From: Caulobacter sp.
GTDB lineage: Bacteria; Pseudomonadota; Alphaproteobacteria; Caulobacterales; Caulobacteraceae
Length of the DNA stretch: 64,000 bases
NCBI GenBank assembly: GCA_029866155.1
Contig: JARWZW010000007.1
Location: forward strand, 1 to 64,000
Reading direction: 5' to 3'
Shown piece by piece: positions 49,847 through 58,484 of this stretch; within the stretch, counting starts at the first letter, position 1, and each line of letters starts with the position of its first letter. A program made the translations under genes and the position numbers. Below the pieces are notes generated by a model. The model was not told the DNA's origin. It was given only the letters and a program-made list of their open reading frames with translations, and searched no databases.

Positions 49847-51439
49847 ATGGGCATGAAGCCGCGCCATCAGGTCTCCAAGGCCGCTGTCGAACTGATCAAG
49901 CGTTTCGAGGGCTATCGCAGCAAGGCTGCGCAGCTCCCCGACGGTCGCTGGACGATCGGCTATGGCCACACCCTGACGGCCCGCGAAGGGGCGCAGGTCT
50001 CGGAACAGGACGCCGAGGCGCTGCTGCTCTACGACCTGATCGCCGTGGCCTTTGCGGTCAACGAACAGACCTATACGCCTCTGACCCAGAACCAGTTCGA
50101 CGCGCTCTGCTGCTTCGCCTTCAATGTCGGTCTGGAGAATTTCAAGCGGTCCAGCGTCCTGCGCCGGATCAACGAAGGGTCCATGCTGCAGGCGGCTTGC
50201 GCCATGGAGATGTGGCGGAAGGCTGATTTCGAAGGCGAACGGATCGTGGTCGACGCCTTGGTGCGTCGTCGTTCGGCCGAAAAGACCCTGTTCCTGACTC
50301 CCGCCGGCGGATGGGTTCCCGCGCCGTCGCCGATTGTCAGGCCCAAGGTGGACTATGACGCCGCCAATGCTGTGCCAAGGCAGGTCCCTACCGCCCTCAA
50401 GACCTCTCTTACCGGCGACCGGGCCTTCGCCGAGCGTGATCCCTCGACGCCAGCGCCTGTCGTTGCTCCGGCCGAAGGCGCCCTCACTGCCAGTCCGGTT
50501 CCCCTGGCGCCGGTCACGGCCGCCATGACGGCCGCCGCCGCCGTAACTTCGATGCTCGCCCGGATCGAACCCGATCCGGTCCCGGTCAGTTTCGTTGCTG
50601 ATTCAGCCCCGGCCACCCTTGAAGCGCCCGTGGTCGATGCCGCTGCGCCGATGGATGTGTCCCTTACCGGGACTGCAGAGAACGCCGTCATCGCGGCGCC
50701 AGATGATGACGGCGGCGATGGTTACGCTTCTGCCGATGAGCCTGTCCTGGAAATCGAGACCCAGCTTCAGTCGGTCTTCACGGCTGTTTCGCATCCGGAG
50801 GCCTCACCGGCTCCATCCGAGTCCCATCCCTGGAGGTCAACGCCCCAGGAATTCCCGTCGCCCGCGCCCTATCCCGCGCCGGCGGCCATGGCCATGGGCG
50901 GAGACAGGACCTTCATCCTGACGCCCTTGCCCGATCTGGAGTCGCAGGCGGAACCCATGCCTTCGCCGGCTCGGGCATTCGAGATGCCGGTGGCCGCCAA
51001 CGAATCAGAGCCCGGCCTGTTCGACATCCCGACTGAACCCTATTCCGAGTTTTCTCCTGTTCGACGGTCCGAGCGCCTGTCGGAGGAGCAGGTCCGTCGC
51101 CTGGTCGAGGCTGATGAGCGCGAAATGGCTTCCGGATTCGATCCCATGGTCGAAGAGGCTTCGCTCGAGCCCGCCAAGATCGCCGGTCTGCCCTGGTTGG
51201 CCTCGGCGCTCGGAGGCGTCGCCGTCTGCGCCGGCGGAGTCGTCTGGGGCTACAATGACCAGACCGGGAATATCCTCTCGACCGGTCTTGGCTGGGGCCT
51301 TGGCATTTCCGGGGCCGGCCTGTTTCTCTTTTCGGCCTGGCGCTGGCTTGATGGTCTTGGCATGCCCAGGCTCGATGATGAAGACGGCGAGCCCGGGCAG
51401 ACCCGATCACTGGACTTCGACCCCCGGGACCCCGCCTGA
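49847..51439 (+). CDS. GH24 lysozyme (phage-type muramidase) with C-terminal membrane anchor
   Basis: A 530-residue protein. Residues 1-150 are a T4/lambda endolysin-type lysozyme with the catalytic region RFEG (Glu21), Asp32 and Thr36 in PDGRWTIGYGHT, and NQFDALCCFAFNVG. Residues about 155-430 are a Pro/Ala-rich low-complexity linker, and about 445-500 hold two membrane helices (ALGGVAVCAGGVVWGY and GLGWGLGISGAGLFLFSAW). No signal peptide is present. Phage genes are absent nearby, so it is a domesticated host gene, likely in cell-wall remodelling. Confidence 0.88.
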   Translation: MGMKPRHQVSKAAVELIKRFEGYRSKAAQLPDGRWTIGYGHTLTAREGAQVSEQDAEALLLYDLIAVAFAVNEQTYTPLTQNQFDALCCFAFNVGLENFKRSSVLRRINEGSMLQAACAMEMWRKADFEGERIVVDALVRRRSAEKTLFLTPAGGWVPAPSPIVRPKVDYDAANAVPRQVPTALKTSLTGDRAFAERDPSTPAPVVAPAEGALTASPVPLAPVTAAMTAAAAVTSMLARIEPDPVPVSFVADSAPATLEAPVVDAAAPMDVSLTGTAENAVIAAPDDDGGDGYASADEPVLEIETQLQSVFTAVSHPEASPAPSESHPWRSTPQEFPSPAPYPAPAAMAMGGDRTFILTPLPDLESQAEPMPSPARAFEMPVAANESEPGLFDIPTEPYSEFSPVRRSERLSEEQVRRLVEADEREMASGFDPMVEEASLEPAKIAGLPWLASALGGVAVCAGGVVWGYNDQTGNILSTGLGWGLGISGAGLFLFSAWRWLDGLGMPRLDDEDGEPGQTRSLDFDPRDPA

Positions 51440-51499
51440 CCACGGACGACGAGGCGCAGAGGTCTCGCGGATCTGCGGGCCCCTGTGCTATCTGGCGGC

Positions 51500-52666
51500 A
51501 TGACCTCCAGCAGCGCACCCCAGATGGATTTCGGACTCGGCGAGACCGCCGAGGCTATCCGCGAGACCACCGCACGCTTCTCGGCTGACCGAATCGCCCC
51601 GCGGGCCGCCCAGATCGACGCCGACAACGCCTTTCCCAGGGACCTCTGGCCCGAGATGGGCGCCCTTGGCCTGCACGGTATAACCGTCGAGGAAGAGTGG
51701 GGCGGCCTCGGCCTGGGCTATCTTGAGCATGTCCTGGCCATGGAGGAGGTTTCGAGAGCCTCTGCCAGCGTCGGCCTGTCCTATGGCGCCCATTCCAATC
51801 TCTGCGTGAACCAGATCCGGCGCTGGGCCAGCCCTGAACAGAAGGCCCGCTATCTGCCAAAGCTCATCTCGGGCGAGCATGTCGGGTCCCTGGCCATGAG
51901 CGAGGCGGGCGCCGGGTCCGACGTGGTTTCAATGCAGCTGAAGGCTGATCGGCAAGGCGACCGGTTCGTCCTCAATGGAACCAAGTTCTGGATCACCAAC
52001 GCGCCCCACGCCGACACCCTGGTGGTCTATGCCAAGTCGGCTCCGGGCGAGGGCAGTCGGGGCATAACCGCCTTCCTGATCGAAAAGGACATGAAGGGGT
52101 TCAGCGTCTCAAAAAAGCTCGACAAGATGGGCATGCGCGGTTCCGACACGGCCGAACTGCTCTTCGAGGACTGCGAAGTCCCGGAAGAAAACATCATGGG
52201 TCCGGAAAATGGCGGGGTTGGGGTGCTGATGAGCGGCCTCGACTATGAGCGGGCGGTCCTGGCCGGCGGGTCCCTGGGGATCATGCAGGCCTGCCTGGAC
52301 GTCGTTCTGCCCTATGTGCGGGAGCGCAAGCAGTTTGGAAAACCCGTCGGCAGTTTCCAGCTGATGCAGGGGAAAGTGGCAGACATGTATGTCGCTCTCA
52401 ATAGCGCCCGGGCCTACGTCTATGCCGTCGCCCGGGCCTGTGACGCTGGCAAGACCACCAGGTTTGATGCCGCTGGCGCCATCCTGCTGGCCTCGGAGAA
52501 CGCGGTGAAGGTCTGTCTGGAGGCCATCCAGTCACTGGGCGGAGCCGGGTACACCAAGGAATGGCCGGTGGAGCGGTTCCTGCGTGACGCCAAGCTCTAT
52601 GACATCGGCGCCGGGACCAACGAGATTCGCCGGTTCCTGATTGGCCGGGAGTTGCTGGGCGGCTGA
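51500..52666 (+). CDS. ivd: isovaleryl-CoA dehydrogenase
   Basis: A 388-residue FAD-dependent acyl-CoA dehydrogenase of leucine catabolism, making 3-methylcrotonyl-Co[14 protein letters not shown] and [11 protein letters not shown] are typical. The base is the Glu in GLDYER, the position used by isovaleryl-CoA dehydrogenase and not by straight-chain enzymes, which supports the call. The ATG at 51500 gives the usual length. The methylcrotonyl-CoA carboxylase genes are 3.3 kb downstream. Confidence 0.95.
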   Translation: MTSSSAPQMDFGLGETAEAIRETTARFSADRIAPRAAQIDADNAFPRDLWPEMGALGLHGITVEEEWGGLGLGYLEHVLAMEEVSRASASVGLSYGAHSNLCVNQIRRWASPEQKARYLPKLISGEHVGSLAMSEAGAGSDVVSMQLKADRQGDRFVLNGTKFWITNAPHADTLVVYAKSAPGEGSRGITAFLIEKDMKGFSVSKKLDKMGMRGSDTAELLFEDCEVPEENIMGPENGGVGVLMSGLDYERAVLAGGSLGIMQACLDVVLPYVRERKQFGKPVGSFQLMQGKVADMYVALNSARAYVYAVARACDAGKTTRFDAAGAILLASENAVKVCLEAIQSLGGAGYTKEWPVERFLRDAKLYDIGAGTNEIRRFLIGRELLGG

Positions 52667-52745
52667 TGCCGCAGCCTTCCCGCGCAACAGGACCCCCGTC
52701 TCCAGTCACTTGGCTCCTTGGCGAGCCGCAGATAGAGCTTTCCGC

Positions 52746-52979
52746 ATGAGTCGAGACGAAGACAAGATCATCAGCCTTCAGGAGCGGCGGGCCCGTGACC
52801 TGGAGCGGAAACAGGCCGACGCCCGTCAGGTCCTGGCGGCTCAGCGCCGTCGGCAGCTTGCTGAACATGGTCCCCTGGCCGTCCGGATCGGACGATGGGC
52901 CGGCCGCGGCGTCGCAGCGCTGATCCTGGTGGTGTTCGCAGCCTCGATAGCACTGTGGCTTTGGGGCCGGTTCACCTAG
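52746..52979 (+). CDS. small single-helix membrane protein, unknown function
   Basis: A 77-residue protein: a charged, Arg/Gln-rich helix (ISLQERRARDLERKQADA and on, about 9-45) that could be a coiled coil, then one membrane helix (GVAALILVVFAASIALWLW, about 54-73). No known domain is recognised. The ATG at 52746 excludes an open upstream extension inside ivd. Similar short membrane proteins are common in Caulobacter relatives. Confidence 0.6.
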   Translation: MSRDEDKIISLQERRARDLERKQADARQVLAAQRRRQLAEHGPLAVRIGRWAGRGVAALILVVFAASIALWLWGRFT

Positions 52980-53007
52980 AAGCAACTGCCAGGGCAAACG
53001 CCCAAGG

Positions 53008-53039
53008 AAAAGGGCGGATCCCCTTTCGAGAACCCGCCC
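53008..53039 (-). terminator. intrinsic terminator of the minus-strand RNA
   Basis: On the minus strand GGGCGG (53039-53034) pairs with CCGCCC (53017-53012); the stem continues through G-U and Watson-Crick pairs to a GAAA tetraloop at 53027-53024, about 12 bp in all. TTTT follows at 53011-53008. On the plus strand no T-run follows, so it serves the minus strand. Confidence 0.75.
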
Positions 53040-53086
53040 CACACCAAACGACGGCAAAACCGCAATCGTTCAAGACGACCTACAGA

Positions 53087-53155
53087 TCAAAGGAGGGAAA
53101 AATCCCCGCAACCCTTCGATCCTTGAGCGGTTGCCGTGTGTTTTTGGTGAGACAC
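53087..53155 (-). CDS. GTG-start micro-ORF behind an extreme Shine-Dalgarno
   Basis: A 22-codon ORF, start VSHQKHTATAQ and end GCGDFSLL. The GTG at 53155 lies 7 bases after GGAGG in GAAAGGAGGTGATCC, the strongest ribosome site in the window. The last codons CTC CTT TGA contain the anti-SD CCTCCTTT. It may encode a small protein or serve as a translated regulator of the RNA itself. The peptide has no recognisable family. Confidence 0.4.
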   Translation of the reverse strand: MSHQKHTATAQGSKGCGDFSLL

Positions 53156-53259
53156 TGGATCACCTCCTTTCAGCTGTTGAGACAGGAAGGACAGGATAGG
53201 GGGCGTTTGCTTGGAAAATCAATTGGTCGAATTCCCGGGTCCTGAAAATTGCCCACCCC

Positions 53260-53268
53260 TGTGGATAA
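53260..53268. promoter_or_regulatory. DnaA box
   Basis: TGTGGATAA is a perfect reverse copy of the consensus TTATCCACA. It lies about 50 bases before the tam ATG and upstream of the predicted minus-strand RNA promoter, so it could act on either. Confidence 0.45.
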
Positions 53269-53320
53269 CTCGCAACGCTTGATCGCTGACGAACCTCGCG
53301 AAGCGGTGTAGTTCGGAACC

Positions 53321-54097
53321 ATGGCCAGTTGGGACCCTGAGATCTACGCGCGCGACAAGGCCTATCGGGACCGGCCCGCCCTGGACCTGTTGATGCAGAT
53401 TCCCGATTCGCTGGGCCCCCGTGTCATCTGGGACCTTGGCTGTGGCGCGGGAGAGCATGCAGCCCTTCTCGCCCGCAGACATCCGGGCGCCCGGGTCTTC
53501 GGTCTGGACTCAAGTCCGGAGATGCTGGCCCGGGCGCGTAGCCGCAGCGAAGCGGTGACCTGGGTCGAGGGTGACATTGCCGCCTTCGCGCCCCCAGAGC
53601 CCCCCGATCTGATCTTCTCCAACGCCGCCCTGCATTGGCTGCCCCGCCATGACCAACTGCTGCCGCGCCTGGTCTCGAGCCTTGCGCCTGGCGGAATTCT
53701 GGCCTGTCAGATGCCCGTCGCATTCGAGTCCCTTCACCATGAGGTCCTGCGGCAGGTGGCGAAGACAGAGCCTTGGGCCGGCCACCTCCAGCGGCTTGCC
53801 CCGCTCCGACCGACACCTGCCCTGGAGAACTATTACGGATGGCTGTCGGATCATTGCCGGGAGGTTGATCTCTGGTCGACCACCTATCTGCATGTGCTTC
53901 AGGGCGAGGATCCGGTTGTCGACTGGATGACAGGAACCGCCCTGCTTCCCTATCTGGACGCTCTTCCGGACCCAAGGCTGAGATCCGCCTTCCTGGGGGC
54001 CCTGGGAGACAGCATGGCCGATGCATTTCCGGCCAGGGCCGACGGGACCACGCTTTTGCCGTTGCCCCGGCTGTTCATCCTGGCGACCCGGACCTGA
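53321..54097 (+). CDS. tam: trans-aconitate 2-methyltransferase
   Basis: A 258-residue SAM-dependent methyltransferase that methylates trans-aconitate, an inhibitor of aconitase. It begins ASWDPEIYARDKAYRDRPALD in the style of Tam, then the SAM motif DLGCGAGE near residue 39 and the SNAALHWLPRH segment near 105. Length and N-terminus match the family. It sits inside the leucine-degradation region without an obvious link to it, and converges on the patatin gene. Confidence 0.9.
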   Translation: MASWDPEIYARDKAYRDRPALDLLMQIPDSLGPRVIWDLGCGAGEHAALLARRHPGARVFGLDSSPEMLARARSRSEAVTWVEGDIAAFAPPEPPDLIFSNAALHWLPRHDQLLPRLVSSLAPGGILACQMPVAFESLHHEVLRQVAKTEPWAGHLQRLAPLRPTPALENYYGWLSDHCREVDLWSTTYLHVLQGEDPVVDWMTGTALLPYLDALPDPRLRSAFLGALGDSMADAFPARADGTTLLPLPRLFILATRT

Positions 54098-54106
54098 GCG
54101 CCGGGG

Positions 54107-55849
54107 TCAATTGCTGATCTTGGCCCTTCGCAGTTCGGTGACAGGTCGGGTCAGTTTGGCCAGGGCGGCCACCGTGGCGACATAGCCGCTTTCAGCGCCG
54201 GTATCGAAGGCCTTCCAGTCGCGGATATCGATGTGATCGACATTCGGCAGGACAAGCACATCGGTCGCTTCGCGGGCTGCAATGACATCCCGATTGGTGG
54301 ACAGGGTCGCGGCCCGCATCAGCAAGGCGACGATGGGCGGGCCCTTTCGCCAGTCGCCTGACCACAGCCAGCGCAGAAAATGCGGCATCTGGATGTCCAA
54401 GGCGTTGAGGCTTCGGCCACGGGTCACGTCGACGCCGATGACGGGGCCCAGCTGCAGGCTGCGCATGATGTCGGCCGGGAAGTTCTTCATCACGGCGCCG
54501 TCGACCAGCACTTCTCCGGCCAGGAAACTCGGCGGCATGACTCCAGGCAGGGCGATGGAGGCGCGCAGGGCGTCCCGTAATCGGCCCCGCTGATGGAGCT
54601 GATAGCCGCCAGCCGTCAGGTTGGAGGAGATGCAGAAGAAGGGCAGCCACAGGTCTGGAATCTCGACATCGCCAAAATGTTCAGCCAGCCGGCTATTGAC
54701 CTTGCGGCCGTGGGTCAGGGCGATGAGCGGAAAGGCGATATCGTCTAGCGGGCTGGAATCGACAAAGGCCGCCCGGATGCGGCGCTCGGTTTCCTCCTGC
54801 GACCAGCCCATCGCCAGGCCTGCCGCCACAACAGCGCCCATGGACGCCCCGCCGAGGAAATCGACGGGAATCTCGGCTTCCATCAGGGCTCGCAGGGCGC
54901 CGACATGAGCATAGGCCCGGGCGCCGCCGCCCGACAGAACCAACCCGACAGACCGACCGGTCAACAGCCTTGCCATTCGCTCTGTCTCGGCCACGGAGTC
55001 CGTGCGCATATGGAAAAGCCGGGTGGCCCCGGTCGCATTGAGCCAGGCTTCCGAACCGGATGGTCGGGTCAGGTGGGCAGGCTGGATCAGCAGAAGATCG
55101 ACCAGCTGCTGTTCCTGCAGGGTGTCTGCTGCGTGAAGTTCCGGCCGTTCGGGAGGAGGGCGGTCCCCGTGTCCAACTCGGAAAAGTCGGTCCACCTGAC
55201 GGCCCACCACCGTCTTCCAGGCAGTCTCGCCAGCCTCGGCGACATAGAACACATATTCGTGGTCTCCCTCGACATTGGAGAACCACTCGGTGGGCGCTGA
55301 CGCGGCCTCCGAACCGACAAGTGTGATTGAATGGCCCATTTCGGCCATGGCCCTGGCGATTTTCGCAATCAGCGGTCTGATTTTTCCACGTCGGTCGGCG
55401 GCGGTGAAACCGAATACGCAGGGATCGCCAGTGGAGGCGCGGGAGGCTCCTTGCCGGGCCCGCATGATCATCAGCCGGGCGACCTCGTTCATCACCATGG
55501 GGTCATGGTCCGCGGCCGCAAAAAAGTCCTCGCGGGACAGGGCGAGGATCTCGGAGTCGCGTAGGGCGACGACTCGGCTGGAATGGGGGGTTCCCGCGAT
55601 CATCGCCATTTCGCCGGCCGGTTCGCCTGGCCTGATCACCCCGATGAACTGACGTTCCTGTCCCTCTTCCTTGCGAAAGGCGCCGAGCTTGCCGGCCTGG
55701 ACCAGATAGATTTCATCGGCCGGGTCACCGGCGTCGAACAGGGTCGAGCCGCCAGGCAGCGAAAACCATCGGGCGTCCCCGGCCAGGCGCTCCCGCTCGA
55801 AGAGGCGCGTTAGGGCAGTGTCCCGCCGCTGATTGAATGACCCGACCAC
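54107..55849 (-). CDS. patatin-like phospholipase with cyclic nucleotide-binding domain (NTE-like)
   Basis: A 580-residue protein. The N-terminal cNMP/CRP-like domain (about 15-130) reads [22 protein letters not shown] with [14 protein letters not shown] middle region of unclear role (about 150-290) is followed by a patatin domain with [14 protein letters not shown] (oxyanion, near 308), GASMGAV (catalytic Ser near 335) and [10 protein letters not shown] (catalytic Asp near 450). It should hydrolyse lysophospholipids under ligand control. The start is a GTG at 55849; an in-frame stop just upstream excludes an earlier one. Confidence 0.9.
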   Translation of the reverse strand: MVGSFNQRRDTALTRLFERERLAGDARWFSLPGGSTLFDAGDPADEIYLVQAGKLGAFRKEEGQERQFIGVIRPGEPAGEMAMIAGTPHSSRVVALRDSEILALSREDFFAAADHDPMVMNEVARLMIMRARQGASRASTGDPCVFGFTAADRRGKIRPLIAKIARAMAEMGHSITLVGSEAASAPTEWFSNVEGDHEYVFYVAEAGETAWKTVVGRQVDRLFRVGHGDRPPPERPELHAADTLQEQQLVDLLLIQPAHLTRPSGSEAWLNATGATRLFHMRTDSVAETERMARLLTGRSVGLVLSGGGARAYAHVGALRALMEAEIPVDFLGGASMGAVVAAGLAMGWSQEETERRIRAAFVDSSPLDDIAFPLIALTHGRKVNSRLAEHFGDVEIPDLWLPFFCISSNLTAGGYQLHQRGRLRDALRASIALPGVMPPSFLAGEVLVDGAVMKNFPADIMRSLQLGPVIGVDVTRGRSLNALDIQMPHFLRWLWSGDWRKGPPIVALLMRAATLSTNRDVIAAREATDVLVLPNVDHIDIRDWKAFDTGAESGYVATVAALAKLTRPVTELRRAKISN

Positions 55850-55972
55850 GCCGCGACGTTAACGCTCGTAGCGAGTCTTCGCCACCGTCGCTGTCGACTG
55901 GCCAGGTTGCGCGGGTCAGAGTCGGACAAGGCGCCACTTTCGCCCGCGGTTCCAACGGGATATGCGTGGGCC

Positions 55973-57580
55973 ATGCCCAGACTTGGATCGTCGATCGACC
56001 CCGCTTCAGTTGGCTTTCAGCGTAACGCCGAGGCCAACCGCCGCCTTGTTGAACAGCTGCAGGCGCGAGTCGCCCGGGCCGCCCTGGGCGGACCGGAAGC
56101 GGCGCGTCAGCGCCATTCCGGTCGGGGCAAGCTGCTGCCGCGCGAACGGGTCGAGCGGCTGCTTGACCCGGGCTCGCCTTTCCTCGAGATCGGGCAACTG
56201 GCGGCCTTCGAACTTTATGACGAAGATATCCCGGCCGCCGGCATCCTCTGCGGCATCGGCCGGGTGTCCGGACGCGAGGTGATGATCATCGCCAATGATG
56301 CGACGGTCAAAGGCGGCACCTACTATCCCATGACCGTGAAGAAGCATCTTCGGGCCCAGGAAATCGCCCAGCAGAATCAGCTTCCCTGCATCTATCTGGT
56401 CGACAGCGGCGGCGCCAATCTGCCTCACCAGTCCGAGGTCTTTCCGGATCGCGAGCATTTCGGCCGCATCTTCTTCAACCAGGCCCGGATGAGCGCGGAA
56501 GGCATCGCCCAGATCGCCTGTGTCATGGGAAGCTGCACCGCCGGCGGCGCCTATGTTCCCGCCATGAGCGACGAGACTGTGATCGTCCGGGGGACCGGCG
56601 AAGAAAGTCAGGGGACGATCTTCCTGGCCGGCCCGCCCCTGGTCAAGGCGGCCACCGGCGAGGTGATCAGCGCGACCGACCTGGGCGGCGCCGATGTCCA
56701 TGGCCGGCGCAGCGGCGTGGTCGACCATGTGGCGGCCAATGACGAACACGCCCTGGAGATCGTACGATCGATCGTGGCCGGCCTGAATACCGTCAAGGCG
56801 CCCCTGATGGACATGAAGCCATCCCGTCCGCCGGCGTTCGACCCTGAGGAACTGTATGGCATCGTGCCGGCTGATCTCCGGGCTCCCTATGACGTGCATG
56901 AGGTGATCGCCCGGATCGTCGACGGCAGCGAGTTCGACGAGTTCAAGTCCCTGTATGGAACCAGCCTGGTCTGCGGCTTCGCCCGCATCTGGGGCCATCC
57001 GGTGGCAATTCTCGCCAATAACGGCGTCCTGTTTTCCGAAAGCGCCCAGAAGGCGGCTCACTTTATCCAGCTCGCCTGCAAGCGCAGAATTCCGCTTGTT
57101 TTCCTGCAGAACATCTCTGGCTTCATGGTCGGCGGAAAATACGAGGCGGGCGGCATCGCCAAGGACGGAGCCAAGATGGTCACGGCGGTTGCTTCGGCCA
57201 ATGTGCCCAAGTTCACCGTTCTGATCGGCGGCAGTTTCGGGGCGGGTAACTATGGCATGTGCGGCCGGGCCTATTCCCCGCGTTTTCTGTTCACCTGGCC
57301 GGGCAGCCGGATCAGCGTCATGGGCGGCGAGCAGGCGGCCTCGGTCCTGGCCACCGTGCATCGGGATTCCGAAAAGTGGAGCCCGGAGGAAGCTGAAGCG
57401 TTCAAGGCGCCTGTCCGGCAGAAATATGAGGACGAGGGCAATCCCTATTACGCAACCGCCCGGCTATGGGACGACGGCGTGATCGATCCGGCCCAGACCC
57501 GCGACGTACTGGGCCTGGCGATCAGCGCCAGCCTGAATGCGCCGATCCCGGAGACCCCGTTCGGGGTCTTCCGGATGTAG
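55973..57580 (+). CDS. mccB: methylcrotonyl-CoA carboxylase beta (carboxyltransferase) subunit
   Basis: A 535-residue carboxyltransferase that converts 3-methylcrotonyl-CoA to 3-methylglutaconyl-CoA with MccA. Diagnostic stretches are [37 protein letters not shown], and the biotin-side [20 protein letters not shown]. The ATG at 55973 gives the family length and N-terminus. Followed 45 bases later by the hydratase gene; one operon with mccA. Divergent from the patatin gene. Confidence 0.96.
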   Translation: MPRLGSSIDPASVGFQRNAEANRRLVEQLQARVARAALGGPEAARQRHSGRGKLLPRERVERLLDPGSPFLEIGQLAAFELYDEDIPAAGILCGIGRVSGREVMIIANDATVKGGTYYPMTVKKHLRAQEIAQQNQLPCIYLVDSGGANLPHQSEVFPDREHFGRIFFNQARMSAEGIAQIACVMGSCTAGGAYVPAMSDETVIVRGTGEESQGTIFLAGPPLVKAATGEVISATDLGGADVHGRRSGVVDHVAANDEHALEIVRSIVAGLNTVKAPLMDMKPSRPPAFDPEELYGIVPADLRAPYDVHEVIARIVDGSEFDEFKSLYGTSLVCGFARIWGHPVAILANNGVLFSESAQKAAHFIQLACKRRIPLVFLQNISGFMVGGKYEAGGIAKDGAKMVTAVASANVPKFTVLIGGSFGAGNYGMCGRAYSPRFLFTWPGSRISVMGGEQAASVLATVHRDSEKWSPEEAEAFKAPVRQKYEDEGNPYYATARLWDDGVIDPAQTRDVLGLAISASLNAPIPETPFGVFRM

Positions 57581-57625
57581 CCTCTCGCCTTCTCCCGGTC
57601 GCCAAACCGACGTAGGACTTGCACC

Positions 57626-58465
57626 ATGAACAATCCCATCGCCGATCCCCTTGTCGAAAACATCGACACCGACGCCTTGAGCGATCTTGTGGTGATCGAG
57701 GCCACGCCCGACGGCGTTGCGACCGTGACGATTAACCGACCGGAAAAGAAAAACGCCTTCAACGCCGAGGTCATCGCTGCCCTGCATCAGGCCTTCGAGA
57801 CCCTGAAGGACGCTGACGGGGTTCGTCTTGTCTTCCTGACCGGCGCCGGCGGCGCCTTCAGCGCCGGGGCCGATCTTGAATGGATGCGATCTGCCGCCGA
57901 CTGGAGCGAAAGCGACAACCGGGACGACGCCATGGGCCTTGCCAGCATGTTGTCTGCGCTTCACCGCCTGCCGCAGCTAACCGTCGCCCTGATAGACGGC
58001 CCGGCTTTTGGCGGTGGGGCCGGCCTGGCGGCCGCCTGTGACCTGGCAATCGCCACCGAGCGGTCGACCTTCGCCTTTTCCGAGGTCAAGCTGGGCCTGA
58101 CCCCGGCCACAATAAGCCCCTATGTGATCCAGGCCATCGGCCCGAGAAACGCCAAGGTACTGTTCGCCACGGGCCGGGTGTTTGGCGCAACTGACGCCCT
58201 GAAATGGGGGCTGGTCCAGGAGGTTGTGGCCGACCCTGCCGCCTTTACGGTTATCCGCGAGACGCTTGGCGCCGCCATGATGGCCTGTGCGCCGGGCGCC
58301 GTGGCGGACGCCAAGCGTCTGGTGGACGATGTCGAGGGACGGGTGATCGACCATGTGCTGATCGAGGAAACCGCTCGCAGGATTGCTGCGCGCCGGGTGA
58401 GCGATGAGGGCCAGGAAGGCGTCCGCGCCTTTCTGGACAAGCGCAAGCCGGGCTGGGCGGAATAG
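57626..58465 (+). CDS. enoyl-CoA hydratase, probably methylglutaconyl-CoA hydratase
   Basis: A 279-residue crotonase. The NRPEKKNAF start, the oxyanion loop GAFSAGADLEWMR and the GPAFGGGAGLAAACDLAIA helix are present; the second Glu region EVKLGLTPATISPY is intact. Its place between mccB and mccA, where liuC occurs in leucine-degradation operons, points to methylglutaconyl-CoA hydratase. The 3-hydroxy-3-methylglutaryl-CoA lyase expected next is not in the window. Confidence 0.88.
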   Translation: MNNPIADPLVENIDTDALSDLVVIEATPDGVATVTINRPEKKNAFNAEVIAALHQAFETLKDADGVRLVFLTGAGGAFSAGADLEWMRSAADWSESDNRDDAMGLASMLSALHRLPQLTVALIDGPAFGGGAGLAAACDLAIATERSTFAFSEVKLGLTPATISPYVIQAIGPRNAKVLFATGRVFGATDALKWGLVQEVVADPAAFTVIRETLGAAMMACAPGAVADAKRLVDDVEGRVIDHVLIEETARRIAARRVSDEGQEGVRAFLDKRKPGWAE

Positions 58466-58484
58466 TCTAGCGCCCCGCCCGCCC

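Larger units (their letters stand above)
53005..53186 (-). ncRNA. candidate structured regulatory RNA with extended SD and terminator
   Basis: A minus-strand transcription unit in the 340-base gap before tam. TTGATT (53217-53222) and TATCCT (53193-53198), 18 bases apart, predict a start near 53186. The RNA has an exceptional SD (53157-53171) within a 17-nt complement to the 16S rRNA tail, a micro-ORF (53087-53155), helices described in the findings and a strong terminator at 53008-53039. No protein family is recognised. Apart from a DnaA box, 53187-53320 holds nothing else I can support. Confidence 0.55.

Noticed and set aside
49847..51439. Prophage remnant (lysozyme gene)
   Set aside because: No holin, spanin, structural or integrase genes are nearby, the linker and membrane anchor are unlike phage endolysins, and neighbours are housekeeping genes.
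53155..53171. Fragment of a 16S rRNA gene
   Set aside because: The match is confined to the 17-base 3' tail; flanking bases do not resemble helix 45 or any rRNA spacer. An extended SD on the other strand explains it better.
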